From Burkholderia sp. Ax-1719 (GTDB taxonomy: Bacteria > Pseudomonadota > Gammaproteobacteria > Burkholderiales > Burkholderiaceae), in contig NZ_VWWJ01000003.1 of the NCBI RefSeq assembly GCF_011753055.1, forward strand, positions 248,001-312,000: a stretch of DNA of 64,000 nt, given 5' to 3'. Within the stretch, counting starts at the first letter, position 1; every line of letters starts with the position of its first letter. The translations under genes and the position numbers were made by a program. The notes under the pieces are model-generated. The model was not told the DNA's origin. It worked only from the letters and a program-made list of their open reading frames with translations, and ran no database searches. Positions 1 to 9,546 of the stretch are shown in pieces.

Positions 1-648
1 CGATTGCGTACCGGCGATGAAGCTGATCGGCACCGGCGATCCATGGGCGAGACGCGTGCCGAAGGTATGCGGCAAGGTGCGATAGATCAGATATTCGGTG
101 CGACGGTCGAAGGCGAGCGTGCGCGTGCCATCGGCTGAAGTCTGAGGAATGCCGTGGTCGATATAGTCGGACAGCACGCGCTCGTCCCAGCGCGCGAACG
201 CCGGCTTCGAATGGAAGTGTCGCCATGCCTCGTCGCGGCTCGCCCATTGGGTGCGGCGCGTGCGTGTGGCCGCCGCGGGCGACAGACGCTCGTCCAGGCC
301 GGTCCATTGCGACACCTTGAGCATGCTGCTGCGCCAGCCCGCGATCACCGGCGAGTCGAGCATCACCACGCCCCTCACCCACTGCGGTTTCTTGAGCGCG
401 GCCATCAGCGACAAATAGCCGCCCAGCGAATGCCCGACCAGCCAGACCGGCTGCTCGTAAAGGCGGCCGATGTCCTCCAGCAATTGATCGACGAGGTGCG
501 GCCAGTCGCGCGTGACTGGAAACCGCACGTCATGGCCGATGCGCTCGATGTAGCGCAGCTCGTAGGTGTCGCCGAGTTCGGCGAAGAGCGTGCCGTAGGT
601 CGAGGCTGGAAAGCCGTTGGCGTGAGAAAAGTGGATGACGTTCTTCAA
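1..648 (-). CDS. alpha/beta hydrolase, 3' end cut by the window edge
   Basis: Alpha/beta-hydrolase fold enzyme; substrate unknown. The nucleophile elbow VGHSLGGYLSL puts the catalytic serine near residue 74, and the N-terminal strand reads VIHFSHANGFPAS, typical of this hydrolase/acyltransferase group. About 216 residues are visible and the C-terminus, including the expected catalytic histidine, lies off the left edge. No ATG sits at the family N-terminus. I chose the TTG at 648 because it is preceded by GGAG with about nine bases of spacing and gives the expected start of the fold. It lies about 100 bases downstream of comEC on the same strand and may be cotranscribed with it. The fold is sure; start codon and function are not. 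Confidence 0.65.
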   Translation of the reverse strand, partial: MKNVIHFSHANGFPASTYGTLFAELGDTYELRYIERIGHDVRFPVTRDWPHLVDQLLEDIGRLYEQPVWLVGHSLGGYLSLMAALKKPQWVRGVVMLDSPVIAGWRSSMLKVSQWTGLDERLSPAAATRTRRTQWASRDEAWRHFHSKPAFARWDERVLSDYIDHGIPQTSADGTRTLAFDRRTEYLIYRTLPHTFGTRLAHGSPVPISFIAGTQS

Positions 649-749
649 TGTCTTGTTGTCTCCGTTCCAGATGGCGGGTGCGCCGTGGCTTGCCGCGGCG
701 CGACGCCTGCTCCCTTTGTCTGTCTTGTTGATTGTGTTGCGGCGCGATC

Positions 750-3371
750 TTATTCGTCGCTCGCCGTATCCATCCAGTAACGCCGCTGCGTGTCGCGAAA
801 GCGTTCGACGGCGAGCGTGCCGGGCGCGGCCTCGATCCGCACCGCACCATCGGCGTCGCTACGCGCGAGCACGATATGGCGCGAGGCGTAGCGCGCATAC
901 ACGCCCGGATGCGGATGATGAAAACGGTTCAGGTAGCCTACCTGAAATATTGCGACGAGCGGCCAGACAGAATCGAGGAACGGTTCAGTCGACGATGTGC
1001 GGCTGCCGTGATGCGGCACCACGAGCACCTGCGAGCGCAGGCGGGCGGCGTCGCGGGCGACCAGTGTGCGCTCCGCGCTGGCTTCGATATCGGCGGCAAG
1101 CAGTGCGGACACCGCGCCCGCGCCGCCTTGCGCCGTGGAAACACGCAGCACGCAGCAATGCGCGTTCGGTTTGCCGGTGAGCGGCCCAGGATCGGGCCAA
1201 AGGACTTCGAAGTCCACGCCGTCCCATTGCCAGCGCTGCCCCGCCGCGCATTGCACGGTTTGCGCGCCCAGCTTGCGCGCGCTAGTCCAGAGCCGATGGG
1301 CGGGCAGGATACCCGCCACGAACTCACGCACCGGCACGGCGTCGAGCACGGCGGGCGCGCCGCCCGAATGATCGGAATCGTCGTGGCTGATCATGAGAGT
1401 GTCGAGGCGCATCACACCGTGCGTCTGCAGATACGGCGCGACGATGCGCTCGCCCGCGTGGGTCGACTCGGGCCCCGGGCCGGCGTCGAACAGCAACGCG
1501 TGACGCGAAGTCTCCACCAGCACCGAAGTACCCTGCCCGATATCCAGCGCCGTCAGCCGGAACGCACCCTGCGGCGGCCCATTCGGTGACGGCACGAGTA
1601 GCGGCAACCACGTAAAAGGCGCGAGCCAGCGCAACGGCCAGCCACGCGGCGCAAGCAGCCAGACAACGCCGACGCCCGCGCAGCACAACGCGAACACGCC
1701 CGGTTGTGGCAGGCGCAGCAGCGCCCACGGCCAGCCTTCAAGCATGCCGAGCGCGTCCAGAAGCCAGTTCAGCATCGTATGCGCCGACTGCCACGCGTAG
1801 CCGTCCAGCGGCGCGGGCAGCGCCACTCCGGCTAGCACCATCGGCGTGACGAACATGCTCACCCAGGGAATCGCGCCCGCATTGGCGAGCGGGCCGATCA
1901 GCGGAATCTGCATGAACCAATAGGCGGTGAGCGGCGCAAGCGCGAGTGTGACGGCCCATTGAACGCGCGCGCTATCGGCCAGCCTTCCTGTCCAGCGCTG
2001 GAAGAACGCGCGCGAACGTGTAGCGATGCGGATGCGAAGCGCGCGCAGACGCCCCACACGCTGCGGCGATGCTTCGTGCTCGCGCATCGGATCGAGTTCG
2101 TCGGGCGACAGCGCGGTATCGGCATCGTTATCGCGACGCACGCGTGGCACGCCGCTCGCGGCAAACAGAATCGCTCCGACCGCGCCGAACGACAGCCAGA
2201 AGCCCGCCGCCGTCACCGCCCACGGATCGCGCAGCAAGACCAGCCCGAGCGCCCACGCCAGCACATGACTTCGCGACACTTCCCGCGAGCGCCACAACGC
2301 TATCGCGGTCACCGCGAGCATCCACAACGCGCGCTGCACCGGCACGTTGAAGCCCGCGAGCGCCGCATACGCCGCCGCTGCAATCATCGCGCCCGCCACC
2401 GCCACCTGTTGCGCGGGGACGATTAATGGTGCTTCGACGCCGCGCCAGCGCGCCCGTCGCCAGAACGCACCCGCAGCCCAGCCCGCCAGCCCGGCGACAA
2501 AGGCAAGATGCAGACCCGAGATCGCGACGATGTGGCTCGTACCCGTGTTACGCAGGCGCCGCCAGTCGTCGTCGCTGACGGCGTCCTGTGCACCCGTCGC
2601 GAGCGCGATGACGATGCCGCGATGCGGCGCATCGGCAAGCACACGATCGATGCGAGCGCGCACAGCGGCCCGCGTGCGCTCGATGCGTACGCCCAGGCCT
2701 TGCGCATCGGGAAACAAGCGCGTGGCGTGCTGTTCATCGCTTACGTAACCGCTTGCGCGCACACCGCGCGAAAGCAGCGTCGCCTCGCCATCGCGCAGGC
2801 CGAAGTTGCCTTCCGCATGCGGGCGCTTCAGGCGCACATCGAGCCGCCAGCGCGCGCCGGGCACGAGCACGGGCAAGGCCGCATCGCGCGCCACCCAGCT
2901 TAGTTGAAGCAGCTCGGGCAGCGCGTGCGCGTCAACGGGCGCACGCCCCCACGACTCGACCGCGAAAAGAAAACTTGCCGCGCCCGCATCCTGGGAAAGC
3001 ATGCGGGCGATATGGCCAGTTACTTCGATATCGCGCTTTTGCCACTCCGCGGGAAGCTCAGACGCGAGCCGCAGTTCCGCGCGCCATGCCGCGTAACCCA
3101 GACCGAGACAAGCCGCAGCGACGCCGATCGCCAGCCACCCACAAGCGCGTCGAGCCGCCTGCCAGCCGCTCGCGCTCCCGGGCTCGCGCAATGCCCAGAC
3201 CGCCCACATCGCGGCAAGCACGGCGCACAGCAGCAACCCGAACCACGCGCCCCACCCCGGCAACCTGGCCTGACGCTGCAGCACGATCACACCCAGCGCA
3301 AATCCGCACCATACAACCCGCATCGCCCCTCCCGAAAAGAGGCAAAACGCAGCCCGCGCGACATCGCTCAT
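750..3371 (-). CDS. comEC: DNA internalization-related competence protein ComEC/Rec2
   Basis: Polytopic inner-membrane channel expected to carry single-stranded DNA into the cytoplasm during natural transformation. At 873 residues it has full family length. An N-terminal hydrophobic region is followed by the Competence domain with many membrane segments (roughly residues 230-560, including GTSHIVAISGLHLAFVAG). A C-terminal metallo-beta-lactamase-like domain follows, with ALDIGQGTSVLVET, the metal motif ISHDDSDHSGG and a later PHHGSRTS. It follows tatD on the same strand after about 50 bases, an order common in betaproteobacteria. No other competence genes are in the window, so this gene alone does not show that the strain is transformable. 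Confidence 0.93.
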   Translation of the reverse strand: MSDVARAAFCLFSGGAMRVVWCGFALGVIVLQRQARLPGWGAWFGLLLCAVLAAMWAVWALREPGSASGWQAARRACGWLAIGVAAACLGLGYAAWRAELRLASELPAEWQKRDIEVTGHIARMLSQDAGAASFLFAVESWGRAPVDAHALPELLQLSWVARDAALPVLVPGARWRLDVRLKRPHAEGNFGLRDGEATLLSRGVRASGYVSDEQHATRLFPDAQGLGVRIERTRAAVRARIDRVLADAPHRGIVIALATGAQDAVSDDDWRRLRNTGTSHIVAISGLHLAFVAGLAGWAAGAFWRRARWRGVEAPLIVPAQQVAVAGAMIAAAAYAALAGFNVPVQRALWMLAVTAIALWRSREVSRSHVLAWALGLVLLRDPWAVTAAGFWLSFGAVGAILFAASGVPRVRRDNDADTALSPDELDPMREHEASPQRVGRLRALRIRIATRSRAFFQRWTGRLADSARVQWAVTLALAPLTAYWFMQIPLIGPLANAGAIPWVSMFVTPMVLAGVALPAPLDGYAWQSAHTMLNWLLDALGMLEGWPWALLRLPQPGVFALCCAGVGVVWLLAPRGWPLRWLAPFTWLPLLVPSPNGPPQGAFRLTALDIGQGTSVLVETSRHALLFDAGPGPESTHAGERIVAPYLQTHGVMRLDTLMISHDDSDHSGGAPAVLDAVPVREFVAGILPAHRLWTSARKLGAQTVQCAAGQRWQWDGVDFEVLWPDPGPLTGKPNAHCCVLRVSTAQGGAGAVSALLAADIEASAERTLVARDAARLRSQVLVVPHHGSRTSSTEPFLDSVWPLVAIFQVGYLNRFHHPHPGVYARYASRHIVLARSDADGAVRIEAAPGTLAVERFRDTQRRYWMDTASDE

Positions 3372-3425
3372 GCAACGTCACGTCGCCGATTTCGGGCGCA
3401 CAACACGCCTCACCTCATGCGGAAA

Positions 3426-4214
3426 TTATGCAGATGAAAGCGCGAGCCGCGGCAGCGCCGCCGCAGCGTTGGCCGTTGTGCCAAGGGCGATTTCCTCGGG
3501 CGTCAGGCCACGCAAGGCCGCCAGTACGGCGCCGATGCGCGGCACCTGATCCGGCGTGTTGCGCTGCTTGTAAAGCCAGGACGGCGAGATATCGGGCGCA
3601 TCGGTTTCCATCACGATCGCCTCCAGCGGCAATTCCTGCGCAAGCCGCCGGATCTGCAACGCGCGCTCGAACGTTGTATTGCCGCCAAAGCCCAGATGCA
3701 TGCCGTGATCGATGAAAGCCTTCGCCTGCTGGAAGCTGCCGTTGAACGCATGCGCGATGCCGCTGCGCACGCCGTTGCGGCGCAAACCCGCCAGCACCTT
3801 GTCCTGCGACTTGCGCACATGACAGATAGCGGGCAGATCGAACTCGCGCGCAAGCTTCAGTTGCGCGTCATAGAAGTGCTGCTGGCGCGACTCGTCGAGT
3901 CCCGGCACGAAAAAATCGAGGCCGATTTCGCCGATACCCACGAACTTCGGATCGTCGAGACTCGCCTCGATCTGCGCCCGCAACTCAGCGATGTCCTCGT
4001 CGCGCGCGTCCGGTGTGTAGAGCGGATGAATCCCCAGCGCGTAGACCGCGCCGGGCGTGCGGTGGGCGAGCCCGCGCACCGTGTCGAAATTCCAGCGCGC
4101 AACGGCCGGAATCACGATGCGCGAGACGCCCGCCTCAAGCGCGTTCGATGCCACCGCATCGCGGTCCGCATCGAACTCACCGGCATCCAGATGGCAATGC
4201 GTGTCGATCCACAT
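3426..4214 (-). CDS. tatD: TatD family metal-dependent hydrolase (3'-5' DNase family)
   Basis: TIM-barrel metal-dependent hydrolase of the TatD/YcfH/YjjV family; members are 3'-5' exonucleases on DNA. The 262-residue protein has the N-terminal metal motif DTHCHLD, the strand GIGEIGLDFF carrying the metal-bridging glutamate, ICHVRKS and AHAFNGS for later metal histidines, and METDAPDISP with the C-terminal aspartate. All expected ligands are visible. It lies 30 bases downstream of lolD and just upstream of comEC, so lolC-lolD-tatD-comEC probably form one transcription unit. Which TatD paralogue it is (YcfH-like or YjjV-like) cannot be settled here. Confidence 0.9.
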   Translation of the reverse strand: MWIDTHCHLDAGEFDADRDAVASNALEAGVSRIVIPAVARWNFDTVRGLAHRTPGAVYALGIHPLYTPDARDEDIAELRAQIEASLDDPKFVGIGEIGLDFFVPGLDESRQQHFYDAQLKLAREFDLPAICHVRKSQDKVLAGLRRNGVRSGIAHAFNGSFQQAKAFIDHGMHLGFGGNTTFERALQIRRLAQELPLEAIVMETDAPDISPSWLYKQRNTPDQVPRIGAVLAALRGLTPEEIALGTTANAAAALPRLALSSA

Positions 4215-4244
4215 GCAGCGCGCTCCGCGGCAATAAACGAAGCG

Positions 4245-4976
4245 TTAAACCGGTACGACCGGCTCTTCGTGCAGCATGCCGTCGCGCAGACGCACGGTGC
4301 GGTCGCAGCGCGCCGCCAGTTCGGGATCGTGCGTGACGATCACAAAGCTCGTCTGGAACTGGTCGGACAGTTCCATCATCAGGTTGAAGACGTTGTCCGC
4401 CGTGCTGCCGTCGAGGTTGCCGGTCGGTTCGTCGGCGAGCACGCAGGCCGGCTTGGTCACCAGCGCGCGCGCAATCGCCACGCGTTGACGCTCGCCGCCC
4501 GACAGTTCGCCCGGACGATGCTTCGCGCGATGCGCGAGACCTACGCGATCGAGAATCGCCATGGCTTCGGCGCGCGCGGCTTCCTGCGGCATGCGGCGAA
4601 TGCGCAGCGGCATCGCCACATTGTCGAGCGCCGTGAATTCCGGCAGCAGATGGTGGAACTGATAGACGAAGCCCAGCGCGCGATTGCGCAGATCGTTGCG
4701 GTCGCGCTCGGAAAGCTCGGTAAACGGCTTGCCGAGCAGCTTGACGTTGCCGGTGCCCGGCTCGTCGAGCCCGCCCAGCACGTGCAGCAGCGTGCTCTTG
4801 CCCGAACCCGACGCGCCCACGATCGCCAGCTTTTCGCCGCGCTTGACCGTGATATCGGTGTCGTGCAGCACCTGCACCGAAAGCGCGCCCTGACCGAACA
4901 CCTTCGAGATGCCATGGGCTTCGATCACGTAGGGGTAATCGCCCGCCGCGGCTTGAATCGATTGACGCTCATTCAT
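4245..4976 (-). CDS. lolD: lipoprotein-releasing ABC transporter ATP-binding subunit LolD
   Basis: ATPase of the Lol system, which extracts outer-membrane lipoproteins from the inner membrane and hands them to LolA. The 243-residue protein carries Walker A ([12 protein letters not shown]), the Q-loop region, the ABC signature [15 protein letters not shown], Walker B ([11 protein letters not shown]) and the H-loop (FVIVTHD). The MacB/LolD-type lid sequence [14 protein letters not shown] is also present. The start is set at ATG 4976, although the frame stays open further upstream. This ATG overlaps the lolC stop in ATGAATGA, an eight-base overlap that implies translational coupling. It works with the adjacent permease. 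Confidence 0.95.
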   Translation of the reverse strand: MNERQSIQAAAGDYPYVIEAHGISKVFGQGALSVQVLHDTDITVKRGEKLAIVGASGSGKSTLLHVLGGLDEPGTGNVKLLGKPFTELSERDRNDLRNRALGFVYQFHHLLPEFTALDNVAMPLRIRRMPQEAARAEAMAILDRVGLAHRAKHRPGELSGGERQRVAIARALVTKPACVLADEPTGNLDGSTADNVFNLMMELSDQFQTSFVIVTHDPELAARCDRTVRLRDGMLHEEPVVPV

Positions 4977-6222
4977 AACGCAGTGCCTCCGCGGGACGTA
5001 CCTTGGCCGCGCGCCAGCTGGGATAAAGCGTCGCCAGCGCGGACAGCACGAACGCAATCAAGCCGATGCGGATCACGTCGCCAGCGACGAGTTCCGAAGG
5101 CAATTCACTGATGAAATAGACCGAAGGCGGCAGGAACTGCACGCCGAGCAGATGCTCGATCATCGGCACGAGCCACGGAATGCTCCACGCAATCAGGCAC
5201 CCGAGCGCCACGCCGATGCCCGTGCCCACGAAGCCGATCGTCACGCCCTGCACCACGAAGATCTTCATGATCGAGCCAGGCTGCGCGCCGAGCGTGCGCA
5301 GAATCGCGATATCGGCCTGCTTGTTGGTGACCGTCATCACCAGCGACGACACCAGATTGAACGCGGCCACCGCAATGATCAGCGTGAGGATGATGAACAT
5401 CATGCGCTTTTCGATCTGCACGGCCGAGAACCAGGTCTTGTTCTGCTGGGTCCAGTCGCGGATATAGAGATCGCCGGACAGCGTATGCACGAGCTGGCGC
5501 GCAACCTGCGGCGCGCGCTGCATATCCTTCAGACGCAGGCGCACGCCGCTTGGCGCGGCAAGTCGATAGAGCACTTCGGCATCGCGGATATTGACGAGCG
5601 CGAGCGTACTGTCGTACTCGTAATGCCCCGATTCGAACACGCCCACCACCGTGAACTGCTTCAGGCGCGGCAGCATGCCGGCCGGCGTGATGGTGCCTTC
5701 AGGCGCGACCAGCGTGACCTTGTCGCCCTTCGTGACGCCCAGGCTCACGGCCAGATCCGCGCCCAGCACGATATTGAAGCTGCCCGGCGTCAGGTCGTTC
5801 ATGCTGCCGAGCTTCATTTCCTTGTCGATATCCGACACCTGCGGCTCTTCGGACGGCTCGATGCCGCGCAAGGCCACGCCGCTTACGCTATCGCCGCGCG
5901 TGAGCAGCGCCTGGGCGTCCACGTAGGGCGCCGCGCCGATCACTTCGGTATTGGTTTTGGCTTCCTTGGCGGTGAGCTGCCAGTCGGGCATCGAACCCGT
6001 CGGCGAGAAGATTTCGACGTGGGCGAGCACGGAAAGCATGCGGTCGCGCACATCGCGCTGGAAGCCGTTCATCACGGACAGCACGACGATCAGCGCCGCG
6101 ACGCCGAGCGCGATGCCCGACATCGAAATCAGCGCGATGAACGAGATGAAACCGTTGCCGGTCGTGCGCTTGCCGGCGCGCGTATAGCGCCAGCCTATCT
6201 GCCATTCGTAGGGAAGTTTCAA
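4969..6222 (-). CDS. lolC: lipoprotein-releasing ABC transporter permease LolC/LolE family
   Basis: Inner-membrane permease partner of LolD. The protein starts [15 protein letters not shown], the family N-terminus, at a TTG (6222) preceded by AAAGGAT. The reading frame continues far upstream, but that extension looks non-coding and would block an otherwise normal lolC start. At 417 residues it has family length. It has one N-terminal membrane helix ([20 protein letters not shown]), a large periplasmic domain, and three C-terminal helices with the FtsX-type motif [20 protein letters not shown]. Only one permease gene is present, unlike E. coli lolCDE, so the complex may use a single LolC/E-type subunit or a second copy elsewhere. 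Confidence 0.92.
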   Translation of the reverse strand: MKLPYEWQIGWRYTRAGKRTTGNGFISFIALISMSGIALGVAALIVVLSVMNGFQRDVRDRMLSVLAHVEIFSPTGSMPDWQLTAKEAKTNTEVIGAAPYVDAQALLTRGDSVSGVALRGIEPSEEPQVSDIDKEMKLGSMNDLTPGSFNIVLGADLAVSLGVTKGDKVTLVAPEGTITPAGMLPRLKQFTVVGVFESGHYEYDSTLALVNIRDAEVLYRLAAPSGVRLRLKDMQRAPQVARQLVHTLSGDLYIRDWTQQNKTWFSAVQIEKRMMFIILTLIIAVAAFNLVSSLVMTVTNKQADIAILRTLGAQPGSIMKIFVVQGVTIGFVGTGIGVALGCLIAWSIPWLVPMIEHLLGVQFLPPSVYFISELPSELVAGDVIRIGLIAFVLSALATLYPSWRAAKVRPAEALRYE

Positions 6223-6577
6223 GCGAATCCTTTTGTGCTTCGTTGCTTCTGCTTCGTTTCCGCTCCGCCATGCGCAGTGAATACGCAGTATTACGTGCCG
6301 GAGCAGATCGGCGATCAAGCGCGAAGTTTGCCACACTACCGCCCCCGGAAGGACTTTGCGGCGTCGCTCGCGGCCACTTGCGCTTTGAGGGTTGGACGCG
6401 CAAAGCGCGCGCAGGTGCCGCGCAGATTTGTATCTGTGCGCCGGCAACCCGCGGGCAACTGCATCGTAAGTGGCTGATTTATATGGACGACGGCCCGCGC
6501 CCACCAATCCGCCCAGGCACAAACACCCCGAGTCCCCGGCCTCCCGCACCCGGCGCCGAAGTACAATGCGCTCCATC

Positions 6578-7681
6578 ATGCCTGCTGACCGTCTCCATCT
6601 TCTCGTTCCGTTCGCGCTGCCCTCGGCGGCCGTGGCGTCCACCGCCCTTGCCGGCCTGCAATACCCCGCGTTGTCGAAGCTGGTTTCGCGCGCGCGCGTC
6701 GGCGACCAGGTGATCGGCGAGGACTTCCAGCGCACACTCCCGCACGAACGCTGGGTTGCGCGCGCGTTTGGCGCAGCCGCGCCGGGTGCGAACAACGCAG
6801 CGAACGGCGCAGCCGACGACGAAGCGCCGCTCGCCCCGTGGATGCTGCTCGCCGATGGCGGCACGCCCGGCGACGCCACGTGGGCCTGTATCCAGCCCGT
6901 GCACGTGCGCATCGCCCACGACCATCTGGTGCTGATCGACCCCGCCTCGCTCGAATTGACCGACGCTGACGCCGCCTCGCTCTACGCGGTCGCCAGGCCG
7001 TTGATCGAAGAGCTGGGCATCCGCGTCGAAGCGCCCACGCCGCAACGCTGGTATCTGTCGAGCGATCAGTTCGGCACGCTCGCGGGCGCGTCGCCGTTGC
7101 GCGCGAGCGGCCGCAATATCGAAATCTGGCTGCCGCACGAAGCCCATTCGGGCCAGCGCTCGCGCGCCTGGATGAAGGTGCAGAACGAAGTGCAGATGGC
7201 GTGGTTCGAACATCCCGTGAACGAAGCGCGCGAGGCGCGCGGCCTGCCCGCCGTCAACTCGATCTGGTTCCATGCGCAGGGCGCGTTGCGGCCGGTGCAG
7301 CGCGCTTTCGCGCGTGTGCGCTCGGACGCGGCTGCCACGCGCGGTCTCGCGCTGGCCAGCGGCGCTGAATTGGGCGCGGTACCGCCTACGTTCAACGCAC
7401 AAAGCGCCGCGAACGGCAGCGCTTCCGGCGCCACGCTGATCGAGCTCGATCCGTTTTCCGCCGCCTATATCCAGCAGGACTGGGGCCGCTGGAACGCCGC
7501 CTTCGCGCAGCTTGAGCGCGACTGGTTCGCGCCCGCGCTGGCCGCGCTCGAAAACGGCGAACTGGCCGAACTGGGCGTCACGCTGTGCGGCGACACCGGC
7601 TCCGTAACGCTCAACGCCACGCGCGGCGACCTGCGCAAATTCTGGCGACGCCGCGAATTCGCGTCGCTTTTCATCGAATAA
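6578..7681 (+). CDS. conserved protein, RpfE-like / putative phosphoglycerate-mutase-type, function unknown
   Basis: A 367-residue protein of a family conserved in betaproteobacteria, often found just upstream of recJ. Relatives have been labelled RpfE-type regulatory protein or cofactor-independent phosphoglycerate mutase; I see no catalytic motif that proves either. Visible features are an N-terminal hydrophobic strand (LHLLVPFALPSAAVAS), an aromatic-rich middle (WLPHEAHSGQRSRAWMKVQN) and a C-terminal TLCGDTGSVTLNATRGDL. No signal peptide or membrane helix is obvious. ATG 6578 was preferred; ATG 6566 is an in-frame alternative, and neither has a clear ribosome-binding site. It ends 18 bases before recJ, so the two are probably cotranscribed. 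Confidence 0.6.
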   Translation: MPADRLHLLVPFALPSAAVASTALAGLQYPALSKLVSRARVGDQVIGEDFQRTLPHERWVARAFGAAAPGANNAANGAADDEAPLAPWMLLADGGTPGDATWACIQPVHVRIAHDHLVLIDPASLELTDADAASLYAVARPLIEELGIRVEAPTPQRWYLSSDQFGTLAGASPLRASGRNIEIWLPHEAHSGQRSRAWMKVQNEVQMAWFEHPVNEAREARGLPAVNSIWFHAQGALRPVQRAFARVRSDAAATRGLALASGAELGAVPPTFNAQSAANGSASGATLIELDPFSAAYIQQDWGRWNAAFAQLERDWFAPALAALENGELAELGVTLCGDTGSVTLNATRGDLRKFWRRREFASLFIE

Positions 7682-7699
7682 ATTCTGAAGCCGCAAAGC

Positions 7700-9406
7700 A
7701 TGACCCGAATCGTCACCCGCGCCTGTTCCCCCGCCGATACCGAAGCGCTGATCCGTCACGGCCTGCATCCGGTGCTCGCGCGGCTCTATGCCTCGCGCGG
7801 CGTCTGCCAGCCCGACGACATCGAAACCGGCCTCGCCCGCCTGATCCCGCCCGCCGGCATGAAGGGCCTCGACGAAGCCGCCATGCTGCTCGCCGACGCG
7901 CTCGAAGCCGATTGCCGCATGCTGGTGGTCGCCGACTACGACTGCGACGGCGCGACCGCCTGCGCCGTGGCCGTGCGCGGCCTGCGCATGATGGGCGCGC
8001 AGATCGACTATCTGGTGCCGAACCGCTTCGAGTACGGCTACGGCCTCACGCCCGAAATCGTCGCGCTCGCCGCGCAGCGCAAGGGCGGGCCGCCCGACGT
8101 GCTGATTACCGTCGATAACGGCATCGCCAGCGTGGAAGGTGTGGAAGCGGCCAACGAACTCGGCATCGAAGTGCTGGTCACCGATCACCACTTGCCCGGC
8201 GACACGCTCCCGGACGCGCGCGCGATCGTCAATCCGAACCAGCCTGGCTGCGAGTTTCCGAGCAAGTGCATCGCCGGCGTGGGCGTGATGTTCTACACGC
8301 TGCTCGCGCTGCGCGCCGAAATGCGCCGTCGCGGCGCGTTCAACGACGAACGCCCGGAACCGCGCCTGGACGGCCTGCTCGATCTGGTCGCGCTCGGCAC
8401 CGTGGCCGACGTCGTCAAGCTCGACGCCAATAACCGCGTGCTGGTCGCGCAAGGCCTGCAGCGCATCCGCAACGGCCGCATGCAGCCGGGCATCGCGGCC
8501 CTCTTCCGCGCCTCGGGCCGCGAAGCGAAGAGCGCGTCGGGTTTCGATATGGGCTTCGCGCTCGGGCCGCGTCTGAATGCGGCGGGACGGCTTTCGGACA
8601 TGTCGCTCGGCATCGAATTGCTGACCACCGACGACGCCGGCCGCGCCTGGGAACTCGCGCAGCAGCTCGACGGGATGAACCGCGAACGCCGCGAAATCGA
8701 AGCGGGCATGCAGCAGCAGGCACTGGCCGATCTCGCCGATGTCGATCCGCAGGGCAACGCCACGATCACGCTGTTCAACGAGGGCTGGCATCAGGGCGTG
8801 ATCGGCATCGTCGCGGGTCGGCTGAAGGAGAAGTTCCACCGCCCCGCCTTCACTTTCGCGCCCGCCGACGACAACGGCGAACTGGTCAAGGGCTCGGGCC
8901 GCTCGATTCCCGGCTTCCATCTGCGCGACGCCATCGACCTGATTTCCAAGCGCGAGCCTGGCCTGATCCACAAGTTCGGCGGCCACGCGATGGCCGCCGG
9001 CATGACGCTCGCCGCCGCCGACGTGCCGCGTTTCGCCGAAGCGTTCGAGCGCGTGGGCCGCGAGTGGCTGAGCGCCGAGGCGCTCGCCCGCACGGTGGAA
9101 ACCGACGGCGATCTGGAAGACGCCTATTTCACGCCCGATTTCGTCGAGATGCTCGACGCCGCGGTGTGGGGCCAGGGCTTCCCGGCGCCGGTGTTTTCAG
9201 GCGAATTCGAAGTTGCTTCGCAGGCGCTCGTGAAAGACAAGCACCTCAAGCTGCAACTGCTGCGCGGCCGTCAGCGCTTCAACGCAATCTGGTTCAACCA
9301 CACCGAAACCCTGCCGCAGCACACCACCGTCGCTTACCGGCTGGTGCGCGATACGTGGAACGGCGTGTCGCGCGTGCAACTGGTCGTTGAGCACGCGGCG
9401 CTCTGA
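7700..9406 (+). CDS. recJ: single-stranded-DNA-specific exonuclease RecJ
   Basis: 5'-3' exonuclease on single-stranded DNA, used in RecFOR recombination, mismatch repair and base-excision repair. At 568 residues it matches the family. DHH-phosphoesterase motifs occur in order: VVADYDCDGATA (motif I), ITVDNGIAS (motif II), LVTDHHLPG (the DHH motif), then LGTVADV. The DHHA1 domain contains KGSGRSIPGFHL and HKFGGHAMAAGMTL, followed by the C-terminal OB region. The start ATG follows the upstream gene after 18 bases. recJ, prfB and lysS lie together here as in E. coli. Confidence 0.96.
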   Translation: MTRIVTRACSPADTEALIRHGLHPVLARLYASRGVCQPDDIETGLARLIPPAGMKGLDEAAMLLADALEADCRMLVVADYDCDGATACAVAVRGLRMMGAQIDYLVPNRFEYGYGLTPEIVALAAQRKGGPPDVLITVDNGIASVEGVEAANELGIEVLVTDHHLPGDTLPDARAIVNPNQPGCEFPSKCIAGVGVMFYTLLALRAEMRRRGAFNDERPEPRLDGLLDLVALGTVADVVKLDANNRVLVAQGLQRIRNGRMQPGIAALFRASGREAKSASGFDMGFALGPRLNAAGRLSDMSLGIELLTTDDAGRAWELAQQLDGMNRERREIEAGMQQQALADLADVDPQGNATITLFNEGWHQGVIGIVAGRLKEKFHRPAFTFAPADDNGELVKGSGRSIPGFHLRDAIDLISKREPGLIHKFGGHAMAAGMTLAAADVPRFAEAFERVGREWLSAEALARTVETDGDLEDAYFTPDFVEMLDAAVWGQGFPAPVFSGEFEVASQALVKDKHLKLQLLRGRQRFNAIWFNHTETLPQHTTVAYRLVRDTWNGVSRVQLVVEHAAL

Positions 9407-9441
9407 CCCTGTCACAAGCGCTTCCGTTCTGATCCGTTTCA

Positions 9442-9486
9442 GTGCCCAAACCCGCGCGCGCCCTGCGCGGCGCGGGCCTTTGGGCA
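9442..9486 (+). terminator. GC-rich hairpin after recJ
   Basis: An inverted repeat GCCCAAACCCGCGC ... GCGCGGGCCTTTGGGC encloses a short GC-rich loop, 36 bases after the recJ stop and about 60 bases before prfB. There is no strong T-run, so it could be a weak or factor-assisted terminator, or simply an mRNA structure. Confidence 0.4.
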
Positions 9487-9546
9487 GGGCCAAGCCATGC
9501 CCGATCGGCTATAATTGCGTGTTTTACACGCCGGATCACGACAAAA

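Noticed and set aside
6479..8986. Open frame of over 800 codons on the minus strand
   Set aside because: Antisense to the RpfE-like gene and recJ.
9510..9515. TATAAT upstream of prfB as a full promoter
   Set aside because: No acceptable -35 at 16-18 bases, so left out as a feature.
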